Of a DNA stretch of 64,000 bases, positions 50,301 through 59,471 are shown in pieces. The notes below the pieces were generated by a model. The model saw only the letters and a list, made by a program, of their open reading frames with translations. It was not told the origin of the DNA and searched no databases. Position numbers and translations under genes: made by a program. This DNA comes from Prevotellaceae bacterium UBA6417 (GTDB lineage Bacteria > Bacteroidota > Bacteroidia > Bacteroidales > Bacteroidaceae): assembly GCA_002439755.1 (NCBI GenBank), contig DJPH01000060.1, forward strand, positions 14,400-78,399. The letters run 5' to 3'. Within the stretch, counting starts at the first letter, position 1. The number at the start of each line of letters is the position of its first letter.

Positions 50301-51960
50301 TTCGGAAGGAAAGGATGTGCTGGATATCGAAGGAAGTTATAAAGCGGAAGGAGATGGTTGGCTGGATGCAACTGCAAGTCTGACCGAATTCCCTATGCAG
50401 CTTATCAATGGTTTTCTGGCTTCAGACGGAACCGTTGCACTGGACGGGAGCATGAGTGGAGAAATAAACGCTGCCGGCCCAGTTTCAAAACTCGTCCTTG
50501 AAGGAGAGCTGATGCCCGACTCGGTTCATATACTTTCTCCCCTTTACAGTGTTAATCTGAGGGTGGAAAACAAGCCCATAAGCATTAAGAACAGCAAGTT
50601 GCATTTTGATAATATGTCCCTGTATTCGATTTCTGAAAATCCATTGATGGTAAATGGAAACATAGATTTTGCGCAGTTTGATGCTATACGTATGGACTTG
50701 GGACTGAAGGCGAATAACTTCGAGATAATCAATTCGCAACAAACTCGGCAAACGGTTGTATATGGAAACGTATTTACAAACATTGACGCGACCTTGAAGG
50801 GAACGACAAACCTTCTGGTATTGCGTGGCAATCTGAAGGTGCTCGACAAAACAAATATGACCTATGTGATGAAAGATTCGCCTCTGACTGTTGAGGATAG
50901 GTTGAGCGGGCTGGTCGAATTTGTGGATTTTACAGATACAACGCATGTAAAGAAAGAAGAAATCGTACCAATCAGTGGCGTTTTCGTTGCGATGAATGTC
51001 GAAGTGGGTGATGCCGTGAAGCTGCATGTTGCATTGAGCGAGGATGGAAGCAGCTATTTTAATTGTCGTGGCGGAGGAAATCTGACGATGCGCTATTTTC
51101 CGAGCGGTGAAATAACCTTGACGGGAAGGTTTACTATGAGTGAAGGAGAAATGAAGTATGCCTTGCCGTTTATACCTTTGAAAACATTTAATCTGGATGG
51201 CGGAAATAATTATATCGCCTTTACCGGAAATCCTACCAATCCGACGTTGAACATTACTGCAATCGAAAAAACGAGGGCTTCGGTGAGTGATGAAGGAACT
51301 TCGACGCGCATGGTGAATTTTAATGTAGGTGTTAGAATTACGCAGACGCTTGACAACATGGGACTGGGATTTTTAATAGAAGCTCCCGAGGATATGAATG
51401 TGCAAAGCGATTTGAGCTCCATGTCGAAAGAAGAAAAAGAGAAAGTGGCAGTGAGCTTGCTGGCAACAGGCATGTATCTGACTTCTTCCAACAAGGCGAC
51501 ATTTAAGGCGAATAACGCATTGAATGCATTTCTTCAGAGCGAAATACAACATTTGGTTGGAAATGCATTGAAAACAATAGATATCAGTGTAGGCATGGAA
51601 GGATCGACTTCGGCATCAGGTAATGCACAAACGGATTATTCATTTCAGTTTGCCAAACATTTTTGGAATGATCGTGTTACGTTCAGGATAGGGGGAAAGG
51701 TTACGGCAGGTTCTGAAATGGCATCAGAGAACCAAAGCTTCATTGACAATGTCTCACTTGAATATCGGTTGGGAAATGGCACATCACGAAGTTTACGCCT
51801 GTTTTATGACCATAATAATGTCGATCCTCTCGAAGGAACATATTCAACGGCCGGAGCCGGTCTCGTTCTGCGCAAGAAAACCAACACATTCGGTGAAATC
51901 TTTCTTTTCCGCAATCCTCGTCGCGATGAGAAAAAAGCAAAGAAGTCTAATCTACGCTGA
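47347..51960 (+). CDS. tamB: Translocation and assembly module protein TamB
   Basis: 1537 residues, an AsmA/TamB-type bridge across the periplasm. One N-terminal transmembrane helix ('WLAVAAIAPIVLFFLLAIVIY', near 13-35) anchors it in the inner membrane. An AsmA-like start follows ('VQQMMKDEVTARLSRDMGMDISVERVRL'), then a very long stretch of repeating amphipathic beta-strands that forms a hydrophobic groove. The C-terminal DUF490 domain runs from about 1150 ('LNVNLRV', 'VYGNVFTNIDATLKGTTNLL', 'ATGMYLTSSNKATFKANNALNAFLQSEI'). It lies 5 nt before the TamL gene, so the two act as one module. In other bacteria such bridges help outer-membrane protein insertion and lipid transport. Confidence 0.93.
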   Translation: MRKSLKLKRAFKWLAVAAIAPIVLFFLLAIVIYLPPVQQMMKDEVTARLSRDMGMDISVERVRLAFPLDLSLEHFKAVEGTDTLAAAGALRLEVKVLPLLRGCVSIAGFELWRMQMDTKSYLSDIRLSGKVGMVELSVPAVADLKNKLVDVNKIVLSKSDVQVILSDTAKKDTSKSEPVKWRIKLNSAGISHTRFYVQMPGDSMRIGGMLTEAVVRKGDFDIGNNTYKARLVNIKDSELSYDVPQVSKGKGLDFNHISVTGLQLRLDTLNYRNSRLTVGIPRFAFKEQSGLHVENLQARLALDTTCVHLPLFRLRTPHTHLDATAGLAWKALKPANGGRMGIDVKGHVGRSDILLLSGNAASQLLPYMPGNDLKIEARADGNADLLNVECIDIEMKGCAALHAKGRIRNIASGKLRNGYLEYRMRTYDISHYHRLLSKGRQSRFAIPKNIKLAGKITFDGNTYGTNSTLNIGKGILAVKGEVGLANENFRIQMQAKRFPVEAFLPKDSIAPLTAMLRAAGHGFNPLRKGARFKMAANIEKLGYKQIPLDSIRLDAQLNAGHAGVKIAAVNRMLTATTDITADIQKDRIKASVQGVMQDLNVAYLTEGKDTIHLMANLDVTSILTPDGKDVGFMGELNNINILTSKMGYPAKDIRFGFRASADTTKAFVEAGDLVARLYSDKPMSKITEALSKVSDELAKQLKAAHFDEKSLTPYLPDLNLYVKTGNENPVLNYLRFRGFVADSLLLQLSTGQLTGINGMMKLSGFRTGGLLLERMDMRLVQDSAGLKLKGNIENTNKRNPNRFTARLDGEVKTNGLSLHTLFKDEHGVKGLDMGVEATLNAAGDVSFHMFPEESVIAYRKFKVNKGNHLTIGRDRHISANVDLMADDNTGLKIMTPEGDSTRDITLSLANVNLKELTGILPFMPRLGGLLSGDVHAQWKEDTLSAVAQVDLKAFRYEDCPLGNLSTEIIYLPDENGNHYVQANVGSEGKDVLDIEGSYKAEGDGWLDATASLTEFPMQLINGFLASDGTVALDGSMSGEINAAGPVSKLVLEGELMPDSVHILSPLYSVNLRVENKPISIKNSKLHFDNMSLYSISENPLMVNGNIDFAQFDAIRMDLGLKANNFEIINSQQTRQTVVYGNVFTNIDATLKGTTNLLVLRGNLKVLDKTNMTYVMKDSPLTVEDRLSGLVEFVDFTDTTHVKKEEIVPISGVFVAMNVEVGDAVKLHVALSEDGSSYFNCRGGGNLTMRYFPSGEITLTGRFTMSEGEMKYALPFIPLKTFNLDGGNNYIAFTGNPTNPTLNITAIEKTRASVSDEGTSTRMVNFNVGVRITQTLDNMGLGFLIEAPEDMNVQSDLSSMSKEEKEKVAVSLLATGMYLTSSNKATFKANNALNAFLQSEIQHLVGNALKTIDISVGMEGSTSASGNAQTDYSFQFAKHFWNDRVTFRIGGKVTAGSEMASENQSFIDNVSLEYRLGNGTSRSLRLFYDHNNVDPLEGTYSTAGAGLVLRKKTNTFGEIFLFRNPRRDEKKAKKSNLR

Positions 51961-51965
51961 TTAAA

Positions 51966-54467
51966 ATGAGAATGCAGATGAATATCAGGCAAAATGTTAT
52001 AGGCGTTATTCTTTTGAGTGCTGCAATGCTCATGTCGTGTTCTACGACAGACAAGTTGCAAGACGGTGAAACCCTGTATACCGGCATAGGTAGTATTATG
52101 TATATGGACAAGGGCGAAAAGACGAAGAAGAATCAGGCCGACAGTGCCGGTGTGATTCGGGCCATTGCTGATGCTGCGGAACAGGTCGACCAGATAGTAA
52201 AAGGAGGCTTGGAACATACAGGCAACGTTGCAGATAACAAAAAAACAGAATTGTCAAAAGAAGAACGTGCAGTGGAAAAAGCGCGTCAGCGTGCCGATGC
52301 AGAAGCGTTGGAGACAGCTGCGACTGAAGTAAATGCGGTATTGGAATATGCACCAAACAATTCCCTTTTCGGGTCGTCATACCATCGCGCGCCTTTCCCT
52401 ACAGGGTTATGGGCCTATAATGCATTTAGTGGAAAGCAAAGCGGGTTTTCAAAATGGATGTATAAAACTTTTGCAGGCAATCCGGTGCTGATATCTACGG
52501 TCAATCCGGCAACACGCATAAAAGTAGCTACGAACACGTTGCATAATTACGGCTACTTTCGCGGCAAGGTGGATTATGACATTCTGCATGATAAGGGCAA
52601 CGAGAAGAAAGCAAAAATCAATTATTACATAACAACGGGCAAAGTATATCGGTTGGATTCCATAGCTTACAAGAACTTTCCGGAGAGAACGGACAGTTTG
52701 ATACGTCGTAATATGAAAGAGACCTATTTGCATAAAGGGGATGCATTCAGTGTAGTTAATCTTTCAAATGAGCAGACCCGCCTTGAAAAATTGTTCCGTA
52801 ATCAAGGGTACTACTATTATAAAGCTAATTTTGCCACCTATAAGGCCGACACTTTGATGAAGCCATATAAAGTGCAACTTGTTATGCAGCCCAAGAAGGC
52901 CTTGCCACCGTTTGTAAACAAGCCATGGTATATCAGACGCACGGTGATAAGCGTCTATAACAACGAAAATGATTCGTTGACGCAAACACGTAAGCATCGT
53001 TCATTGGCGTTTAATTTTAATGGGAAAAAGTCGCCGCTTCACCCCATAGTGTGGCTTCAGAACATAGCGCATCGTCCAGGTAGTCTTTATCGTCAGTCTG
53101 ATGAGGAAAAAACACAAGAGATGCTGTCTTCATTGGGAATATTCAGCCAATTGAATATTAGTTATGTCCGGCAAGACACAACATCCCTTTGCGATAGTTT
53201 GGATTTGCACATAGACGCAGTCTTGGACAAACCTTATGCGTCTGACTTTGAAATGAATGTTACGGAAAAGAACAGTGAACGCATCGGGCCCGGGCTTTCG
53301 TGGAGCTTGCAGCGCAAGAATGCCTTTCGTGGAGCAGAGCTGGTTAATTTCAAGATTTATGGTTCTTATGAGTGGCGTACAACAGGCGAAACAAGTGCTA
53401 AAGATAAGTTCTTTAATTCTTACAATCTCGGAACGCAATTATCTTTCGATTTCCCACGTATCATATTTCCCGGAATCAGTCGGAGACAATTTCGATTTTC
53501 CACATCTACGTCATTTGTGCTTACGGCAGATTGGCTGAATCGTGCCGGATACTTTAATTTGTTCTCATCCGGTTTCAGTGTAAAATACGGCTGGAACAAA
53601 ACCAAAACATCCAAACATGAGCTGACGCCTTTTTCCTTAACTTATGATAAGCTGATCAATTCAACGCAAGAGTTTGATTCAATAATGCAAGTTAATCCGG
53701 TGCTATATGTCAGCATGCGCAATCGTTTTGTTCCGTCTATGCAATATGTGTATACTTATGTGTCGGGTGAGAATCATCGTAATCCGCTGTGGTGGCAGGT
53801 TACCATAAAAGAAGCCGGTAATTTTACATCTGCTGTTTATGCTTTGGCGGGGAAAGAATTCGGAGAAAAGAATAAAAACCTTTTTGGCAATCCTTTTGCT
53901 CAGTATCTGAAAATATCGACGGAGTTGCATAATACATTTCGCATCCATCGCGAGTATAAGTTCGTTACGCGCCTTATGGCTGGTGCAATCTGGAGTTATG
54001 GCAATTCTACGGTAGCACCTTATAGCGACCAGTTTTTTGTGGGTGGGGCTAACAGTGTACGAGGCTTTACCATTCGTACCATTGGCCCCGGTTCATATTA
54101 TGCTCCTCACTCTAAATATTCTTATATGGACCAGACGGGCGATATAAAATTAGAAGGGAACATCGAATTCCGTTTTCCGTTATTCGGAAGTCTCTATGGG
54201 GCTGCGTTCTTGGATGCCGGCAATGTCTGGCTGATGCGTGAGGATGAAATGCGTCCCGGAGGAAAATTCCGATTGTCAAATTTATTCGAAGAACTGGCAT
54301 TAGGCACGGGAATGGGACTCCGTTATGATATGGATTTCCTGGTTTTGCGGCTTGATTTGGGCGTAGCACTTCATGATCCTGCAAATCGTCATAAAAGCGG
54401 TTATTATAATATTGGGAAGTTCAAGGATGGATTGGCTCTGCATTTTGCAATAGGCTATCCGTTCTGA
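51966..54467 (+). CDS. tamL: TamA/BamA-family outer-membrane lipoprotein TamL
   Basis: 833 residues. Unlike proteobacterial TamA it has a lipoprotein signal (lipobox LMSC), which defines the Bacteroidota TamL type. A Lys/Glu/Ala-rich stretch at about 35-125 is likely helical or disordered. POTRA-like domains lie at about 165-420 ('LHNYGYFRGKVDYDI', 'YYITTGKVYRLDSIAYKNFP'), and the Omp85 barrel fills the C-terminal half, with the family motif 'NSVRGFTIRTIGPGSY' near 695 ((V/I)RG(F/Y)) and 'HFAIGYPF' closing the barrel. It sits 5 nt after tamB and together with it forms the TAM module. Later ATGs at 51972 and 51978 are alternative starts. Confidence 0.93.
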   Translation: MRMQMNIRQNVIGVILLSAAMLMSCSTTDKLQDGETLYTGIGSIMYMDKGEKTKKNQADSAGVIRAIADAAEQVDQIVKGGLEHTGNVADNKKTELSKEERAVEKARQRADAEALETAATEVNAVLEYAPNNSLFGSSYHRAPFPTGLWAYNAFSGKQSGFSKWMYKTFAGNPVLISTVNPATRIKVATNTLHNYGYFRGKVDYDILHDKGNEKKAKINYYITTGKVYRLDSIAYKNFPERTDSLIRRNMKETYLHKGDAFSVVNLSNEQTRLEKLFRNQGYYYYKANFATYKADTLMKPYKVQLVMQPKKALPPFVNKPWYIRRTVISVYNNENDSLTQTRKHRSLAFNFNGKKSPLHPIVWLQNIAHRPGSLYRQSDEEKTQEMLSSLGIFSQLNISYVRQDTTSLCDSLDLHIDAVLDKPYASDFEMNVTEKNSERIGPGLSWSLQRKNAFRGAELVNFKIYGSYEWRTTGETSAKDKFFNSYNLGTQLSFDFPRIIFPGISRRQFRFSTSTSFVLTADWLNRAGYFNLFSSGFSVKYGWNKTKTSKHELTPFSLTYDKLINSTQEFDSIMQVNPVLYVSMRNRFVPSMQYVYTYVSGENHRNPLWWQVTIKEAGNFTSAVYALAGKEFGEKNKNLFGNPFAQYLKISTELHNTFRIHREYKFVTRLMAGAIWSYGNSTVAPYSDQFFVGGANSVRGFTIRTIGPGSYYAPHSKYSYMDQTGDIKLEGNIEFRFPLFGSLYGAAFLDAGNVWLMREDEMRPGGKFRLSNLFEELALGTGMGLRYDMDFLVLRLDLGVALHDPANRHKSGYYNIGKFKDGLALHFAIGYPF

Positions 54468-54510
54468 AGCTAAAATAAGGCTTATGGCTTTAGTTTTCGG
54501 AAAAAAGCAT

Positions 54511-54518
54511 TACCTTTG
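54511..54518 (+). promoter_or_regulatory. Putative -7 box for the GT117 gene
   Basis: TACCTTTG matches TAnnTTTG, 33 nt before the ATG at 54552. An in-frame ATG at 54516 lies inside the box and is excluded. Confidence 0.45.
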
Positions 54519-54551
54519 TCGTCTAAATTACGTAATTACATCATTGAATCA

Positions 54552-57500
54552 ATGAAACAATACAAATTAGTAAACAACATCGTTGGGTGGTTTGTTTTTT
54601 TGGTTGCTGCATTTGTTTATTGTTCTACAATAGAACCGACAGCAAGTTTTTGGGATTGCCCGGAGTTTATTACAACGGCATATAAATTTGAAGTCGGACA
54701 TCCGCCCGGTGCACCGTTTTTCATGATATTTGCCAATTTGTTTACGCAGTTTGTAAGCGATCCTTCGCAAGTGGCTAAGATGGTAAATGTCATGTCAGCT
54801 CTTCTCAGCGCAACATGTATATTGTTCTTGTTTTGGACGATTACTCATCTTGTTCGTAAACTTATTTGTCAGAACGGCATTGTAGCAACTCGTCCTCAGC
54901 TGATAACGGTCATAGGATCCGGTGTAGTAGGTGCTTTGGCTTATACTTTTAGCGATACATTCTGGTTCAGTGCAGTTGAAGGCGAAGTTTATGCTTTCTC
55001 TTCTATGTTTACTGCATTGGTGTTTTGGCTGATATTGAAATGGGAAGACAATGCCGAGAAGCCTCATAGCGACCGTTATTTGGTCTTGATTGCTTATTTG
55101 ATGGGACTTTCCATCGGTGTTCATTTGTTGAATTTGCTTTGTATTCCGGCTATGGTATTGGTATATTATTATCATAAGGCCGGTGATAAGAGCAACTTGA
55201 AAGGCTCGCTGTTGGCTTTGCTGCTTAGTTTTGCAATCGTTGCAGCCATTCTTTATGGCGTGGTTCCCGGAATAGTGAAAGTTGCCGGGTGGTTTGAACT
55301 CCTTTTTGTGAACTTACTTGGCTTTTCTTTTAATACAGGTGCTATCATTTATATTGTAATTTTGATTGCCATTGTATTATGGGGCATTTATGAAAGTTAT
55401 ATGGCGAAAAGCAGGCTGCGCATGAATGTCTCTTTCATGGCTTCCATAGCAGCATTAGGTGTTCCTTTTTTTGGAACAGGGTTCACCTGTGTGGCCATGG
55501 GGGCTCTTATACTTGGAGTCTTGGGATTTTTGCTCTTCAAGTCAGGCAAGGTAAAAAAATATGCACAAATGCCGAGAGTATTCAATACGACATTGCTTTG
55601 CTGCCTGATGTTGATGATCGGCTACAGCTCGTATGCCGTTATCGTGATACGCTCCACAGCCAATCCTCCTATGGATCAGAATTCGCCTGAAGATGTCTTT
55701 ACTCTTGCAGAATATTTGAACCGTGATCAATATGGTTCGACACCTTTGCTTTATGGGCCGGCTTATACATCACAGGTTAAAAACAAACGCGAGGGAGATT
55801 ATCTGGTTCCCGTGCGCGAAAAAGGCGCTCCTATCTATCAGCGTAAAGAAAAGAAGAGTGCAGGCGAAGCCGACAAATATGAAAAGATAGGAAATAAGGG
55901 CAATTATATTTATGCTCAAAACATGGTGTTCCCACGTATTTGGGATGAAAATCATGCGCGTGATTACGAAAGCTGGTTGGGAGGAGTTGAAGGCCGCCTC
56001 GTTGATTATGACAGAGGTGACGGACAAGTTATACAAGTCAAGATGCCTACGCAATTGGATAATTTAAAGTTCTTCTTCTCATATCAGATGAATTTCATGT
56101 ATTGGAGGTACTTCATGTGGAATTTCGCTGGGCGTCAAAACGACATACAAGGAATGGGTGAGGCCGAACATGGAAATTGGATTAGTGGAATCTCCTTCCT
56201 TGATAATTTGCGCTTAGGTGATCAAAGTAAGCTGCCTGATGAGCTCAAGACCAATAAGGGTTGCAACAAATTCTATTTCCTACCTCTTTTGTTGGGGTTG
56301 ATAGGCTTATTCTGGCAGGTATATCGTGACAAAAATGGACTAAGACAGTTCTGGGTGGTATTTTTCTTGTTCTTTATGACAGGTATTGCCATTGTCTTGT
56401 ATCTCAATCAGACACCTACGCAGCCGCGCGAACGTGACTATGCTTACGCCGGTTCTTTTTATGCTTTTGCCATCTGGATAGGGCTTGGTGTGGCTGCTAT
56501 AACCGAATTCCTGCGCCGTTTCAAGACAAATGAGACTTTAAAGGCTGCTCTTGTTGCCGCTGCCTGTCTTTTGGTCCCAATTCAAATGGGAAGCCAAACA
56601 TGGGACGACCATGACAGAAGCGGCCGTTATACCTGTCGGGATTTCGGTCAGAACTATCTATATTCAGTTCAGGAGAAAAACAATCCGATAATATTTACCA
56701 ATGGGGATAACGATACTTACCCCCTTTGGTACAATCAAGAAACTGAAGGGGTAAGAACGGATGTGCGTGTCTGCAATTTGAGCTATCTTCAAACTGATTG
56801 GTACATTGATCAGTTGCGCAGACCGGCTTACGATGCACCTGCAGCACCTATCAAGTGGAATCGCTACGAATATATGACAGGCCAAAATGAGGCTATTGCG
56901 ATACGTCCTGAAATGAAACGTCAGTTGCAGGAGCTTTATGTAAAAGAACCTGAGGAAGCCCGCAAGGCATTTGGCGATGATCCATTCGAGTTGAAAAACA
57001 TCCTGAAACATTGGGTGCGTTCGGCAAACTCCGAATTCCATTTTATTCCTACAGACAGTATTGTCTTAAAGATCGATAAGGAAGCAGTAAAACGTTCGGG
57101 AATGGTTTTGAATGACAGTGTACCTGACTATTTGCATATTAATCTGCGTGGTCGTAATGCTTTATATAAGAAAGATCTGATGATGTTGGAGATGTTGGCT
57201 GAGTGCAACTGGGAACGTCCTCTTTATTTTGCTGTAACTGTAGGACGTGACAATTATCTTAGTTTGCAGGATAATTTCGTGCAAGAAGGTTTGGCATTCC
57301 GTATAACACCGTATAATGCCACTCGGACCGGGAATTATATAGATGCAGACAAAATGTACGACAATTTGATGAATAAGTTCAAGTTCGGCGGTATTAATAA
57401 TCCGAATATCTATCTTGATGAAACGGTGTTTAGGATGTGTCTTACTCATCGAAGGATGTTTTCCATTTTGGCACAAACTCTTATTGCCCGCGGAGACAAA

Positions 57501-57872
57501 GAGCGCGCTCTTAAGGTACTTCAAAAGGTGGATAAAGAGATTCCTGGCACAACCGTCACTTATGCAGATAACCTTGGTGGCACAACCGAGCTTGCAAACT
57601 CCTGGATTGCTTGCGGAAAAGCGGCTAAGGCGCAGGAATTGGCCGGCATTCTTGCCCGTTCGGCAAGCCAGTATCTGAATTGGTATATCAATTATTCGCC
57701 CATAGGCATCAACTATAACGGCCAGGAGTGCGCCATGCATATAAGCGATTTGATAGAAGCTGCCCGTATTCTTGAAAAGACCAAGGCGAAGAATGCGCGT
57801 CAGGTAATGGAAACAGCGGCCAATTACTATTCGCAATTGCAGGCACGAGGCATTAATATCAGCCCGAACTGA
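54552..57872 (+). CDS. GT117/DUF2723 integral membrane protein (putative O-glycosyltransferase)
   Basis: 1106 residues, the full Bacteroidota form. The N-terminal membrane domain holds the DUF2723 signature 'TASFWDCPEFITTAYKFEVG' with the Asp-Cys-x-Glu pair near residue 35, and 'GHPPGAPFF' just after; this acidic pair is typical of GT-C protein O-mannosyltransferase-like enzymes. About twelve transmembrane segments are spread over 1-700, broken by a large soluble loop at 385-550. The C-terminal 400 residues are soluble, with 'IIFTNGDNDTYPLWYNQE' and TPR-like helices near 990-1100. It likely transfers sugar to exported proteins or lipids. The deacetylase gene follows 14 nt later. Confidence 0.88.
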   Translation: MKQYKLVNNIVGWFVFLVAAFVYCSTIEPTASFWDCPEFITTAYKFEVGHPPGAPFFMIFANLFTQFVSDPSQVAKMVNVMSALLSATCILFLFWTITHLVRKLICQNGIVATRPQLITVIGSGVVGALAYTFSDTFWFSAVEGEVYAFSSMFTALVFWLILKWEDNAEKPHSDRYLVLIAYLMGLSIGVHLLNLLCIPAMVLVYYYHKAGDKSNLKGSLLALLLSFAIVAAILYGVVPGIVKVAGWFELLFVNLLGFSFNTGAIIYIVILIAIVLWGIYESYMAKSRLRMNVSFMASIAALGVPFFGTGFTCVAMGALILGVLGFLLFKSGKVKKYAQMPRVFNTTLLCCLMLMIGYSSYAVIVIRSTANPPMDQNSPEDVFTLAEYLNRDQYGSTPLLYGPAYTSQVKNKREGDYLVPVREKGAPIYQRKEKKSAGEADKYEKIGNKGNYIYAQNMVFPRIWDENHARDYESWLGGVEGRLVDYDRGDGQVIQVKMPTQLDNLKFFFSYQMNFMYWRYFMWNFAGRQNDIQGMGEAEHGNWISGISFLDNLRLGDQSKLPDELKTNKGCNKFYFLPLLLGLIGLFWQVYRDKNGLRQFWVVFFLFFMTGIAIVLYLNQTPTQPRERDYAYAGSFYAFAIWIGLGVAAITEFLRRFKTNETLKAALVAAACLLVPIQMGSQTWDDHDRSGRYTCRDFGQNYLYSVQEKNNPIIFTNGDNDTYPLWYNQETEGVRTDVRVCNLSYLQTDWYIDQLRRPAYDAPAAPIKWNRYEYMTGQNEAIAIRPEMKRQLQELYVKEPEEARKAFGDDPFELKNILKHWVRSANSEFHFIPTDSIVLKIDKEAVKRSGMVLNDSVPDYLHINLRGRNALYKKDLMMLEMLAECNWERPLYFAVTVGRDNYLSLQDNFVQEGLAFRITPYNATRTGNYIDADKMYDNLMNKFKFGGINNPNIYLDETVFRMCLTHRRMFSILAQTLIARGDKERALKVLQKVDKEIPGTTVTYADNLGGTTELANSWIACGKAAKAQELAGILARSASQYLNWYINYSPIGINYNGQECAMHISDLIEAARILEKTKAKNARQVMETAANYYSQLQARGINISPN

Positions 57873-57886
57873 TATAACGAGTAAAT

Positions 57887-58507
57887 ATGATAATAGAACA
57901 GCCCTCTTTATGGTTGCGTTGGATATATCCGGACGCTTTGTGGCGTATGTCACCCCATGAGAGGGCTGTTTATCTTACTTTTGATGATGGCCCTATTCCG
58001 GAGGTGACACCAAAAGTCCTTGAAATATTGCGTAGTTATAACATTAAGGCTACGTTTTTTATGGTAGGTGATAATGTTCGTAAGTATCCCGAAGTATATC
58101 AGCAGGTCAAGGATGAAGGCCACCGCATAGGCAATCATACATACAATCACATCGGCGGGTTCCGACATGGTATAAGGAGTTATCTCAACAATGTGGAAAA
58201 GGCCGATAAATTATTGCATACCGATCTTGTAAGACCACCGCATGGATGGTTGAAATGGGAGCAATACTTTTTCCTTCGCAAACATTATCAACTGGTAATG
58301 TGGGACCTTGTGACGCGTGATTACAGCCGCCGCATCAATGCTTACAGGGTTTTATGGAATGTCAGGCATTATGCACGTCCCGGCTCGATAATTACTTTCC
58401 ACGATTCCTTAAAGAGTAAAGAAAAACTGTATTATGCCCTGCCACGAAGCATAGAGTGGCTTCGTTCGCAAGGCTACGCGTTCAAGACTTTCCCCAGAAT
58501 GAGATAG
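57887..58507 (+). CDS. Polysaccharide deacetylase (NodB-domain) family protein
   Basis: 206 residues, a bare NodB domain of CE4. Metal-dependent removal of acetyl groups from amino sugars is the known reaction. Motif 1 is 'LTFDDGPIPEV' (TFDDG, catalytic base and metal Asp), motif 2 'GNHTYNH' (H-x3-H), motif 3 'VRPPHGWLKWEQ' (RxPxG). No signal peptide is apparent, so action at the cytosolic side or via a neighbour is possible. It lies 14 nt after the GT117 gene and ends 24 nt before the convergent AlaX-like gene. Confidence 0.9.
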   Translation: MIIEQPSLWLRWIYPDALWRMSPHERAVYLTFDDGPIPEVTPKVLEILRSYNIKATFFMVGDNVRKYPEVYQQVKDEGHRIGNHTYNHIGGFRHGIRSYLNNVEKADKLLHTDLVRPPHGWLKWEQYFFLRKHYQLVMWDLVTRDYSRRINAYRVLWNVRHYARPGSIITFHDSLKSKEKLYYALPRSIEWLRSQGYAFKTFPRMR

Positions 58508-58531
58508 CCTCTGTTAGAGAATTTGCGCGGA

Positions 58532-58996
58532 TTAATTGTCTAAGCGGAAAACAATCCGTTGTATACCATTATTCCAACGCGTGCTACTGATGCGAAAATG
58601 CCCGATTTCGCTTGTGCTTTTTACGTGCTGCCCTACGCAAAGGCACTCATCATAATCGCCCACATGAACGATGCGTACATTTTCAGAGGAGTTTTCAGGC
58701 AAACGTGTGAGGTCGAAACGTCCGGCTACATCGGTTTTGCTCACTGTTTCTGTCCAGACATTCAAATCTGCCTGTATAATATCATTGACGCGTTTCTCAA
58801 TGTCGTGTATGTCCTGTTCCGTTAATGCTTCCGCCAGATGGTAATCCAATTTTGATTTGGTTCTTTCTATGTGGCTTGAAAATGCCCTGCCGCAGCCATA
58901 GATCTTATTCATTGTTCCGTTCAGAATGTGTTCGGCTGTGTGCATAGGTGGGTATTCGGCTTTATTGTGTGGGTTGAATATTGGAGCTTCTTCCAT
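58532..58996 (-). CDS. AlaX-like aminoacyl-tRNA editing protein
   Basis: 154 residues. It corresponds to the free-standing editing domain of alanyl/threonyl-tRNA synthetases (second additional domain). Zinc ligands are visible: 'MHTAEHIL' (HxxxH) near residue 20 and 'CLCVGQHV' (CxxxH) near 118. It would hydrolyse mischarged tRNA such as Ser-tRNA(Ala). It overlaps the folK 3' end by 35 nt if the ATG at 58996 is used; a shorter start at the Met before the zinc motif (58945) would avoid the overlap, and the family often begins close to it. It is the last gene of the ftsX-to-AlaX run. Confidence 0.85.
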   Translation of the reverse strand: MEEAPIFNPHNKAEYPPMHTAEHILNGTMNKIYGCGRAFSSHIERTKSKLDYHLAEALTEQDIHDIEKRVNDIIQADLNVWTETVSKTDVAGRFDLTRLPENSSENVRIVHVGDYDECLCVGQHVKSTSEIGHFRISSTRWNNGIQRIVFRLDN

Positions 58997-59471
58997 GTCC
59001 TTTTGTTTTTTTCAGTTCTATGGATAGTTGTTTTGCGGTCATGCCCGGTGGCGTTAAGATAAGGTCCGGTGCTATTTCTGCTAAGGGTATAGCAACGAAC
59101 AGCCTCTGGCAAAGCCGTGGGTGTGGAATTGTGAGTCGTGGCGATTCAATCTTGATATTTTCATATATCAAGATGTCAATGTCTATCGTGCGGTCTTCAT
59201 ACCTTCCCTCATGGCTTTTATGGGTGCGCCCCATTGAGAATTCAATCTTTTCTGTCACCTCAAGCAAATCATAAGGTTGCAGATTTGTGTCGAAGCATGC
59301 TACACCATTCAGGAAATTATGCTTTGAAATAAAGCCCCAGGGCTTTGTTTCAATGAAAGAAGAGCACTTGAGCAATATTCCGACTTGCTGCTCAAGTGCT
59401 CTTAGTGCTTCGCGTAGGTGGTCAACACGAGGCTCTATATTTGTTCCTAATCCTAAGTACGCAATGCTCAT
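58962..59471 (-). CDS. folK: 2-amino-4-hydroxy-6-hydroxymethyldihydropteridine pyrophosphokinase
   Basis: 169 residues, standard HPPK length. It transfers pyrophosphate from ATP to the pterin alcohol in folate synthesis. Family motifs: 'YLGLGTNIEPRVDHLREAL' at the N-terminus, 'TKPWGFISKHNFLNGVACFDT' near 43-63, the signature 'RYEDRTIDIDILIYEN' near 95 with the Mg-binding Asp pair, and 'IPHPRLCQRLFVAIPLAEI'. It overlaps queA by one base at 59471 and the AlaX-like gene by up to 35 nt. Confidence 0.95.
   Translation of the reverse strand: MSIAYLGLGTNIEPRVDHLREALRALEQQVGILLKCSSFIETKPWGFISKHNFLNGVACFDTNLQPYDLLEVTEKIEFSMGRTHKSHEGRYEDRTIDIDILIYENIKIESPRLTIPHPRLCQRLFVAIPLAEIAPDLILTPPGMTAKQLSIELKKTKGHGRSSNIQPTQ

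Noticed and set aside
54516..54551. Earlier start for the GT117 gene
   Set aside because: The ATG at 54516 lies within a perfect -7 promoter box (54511-54518); the family N-terminus fits 54552.
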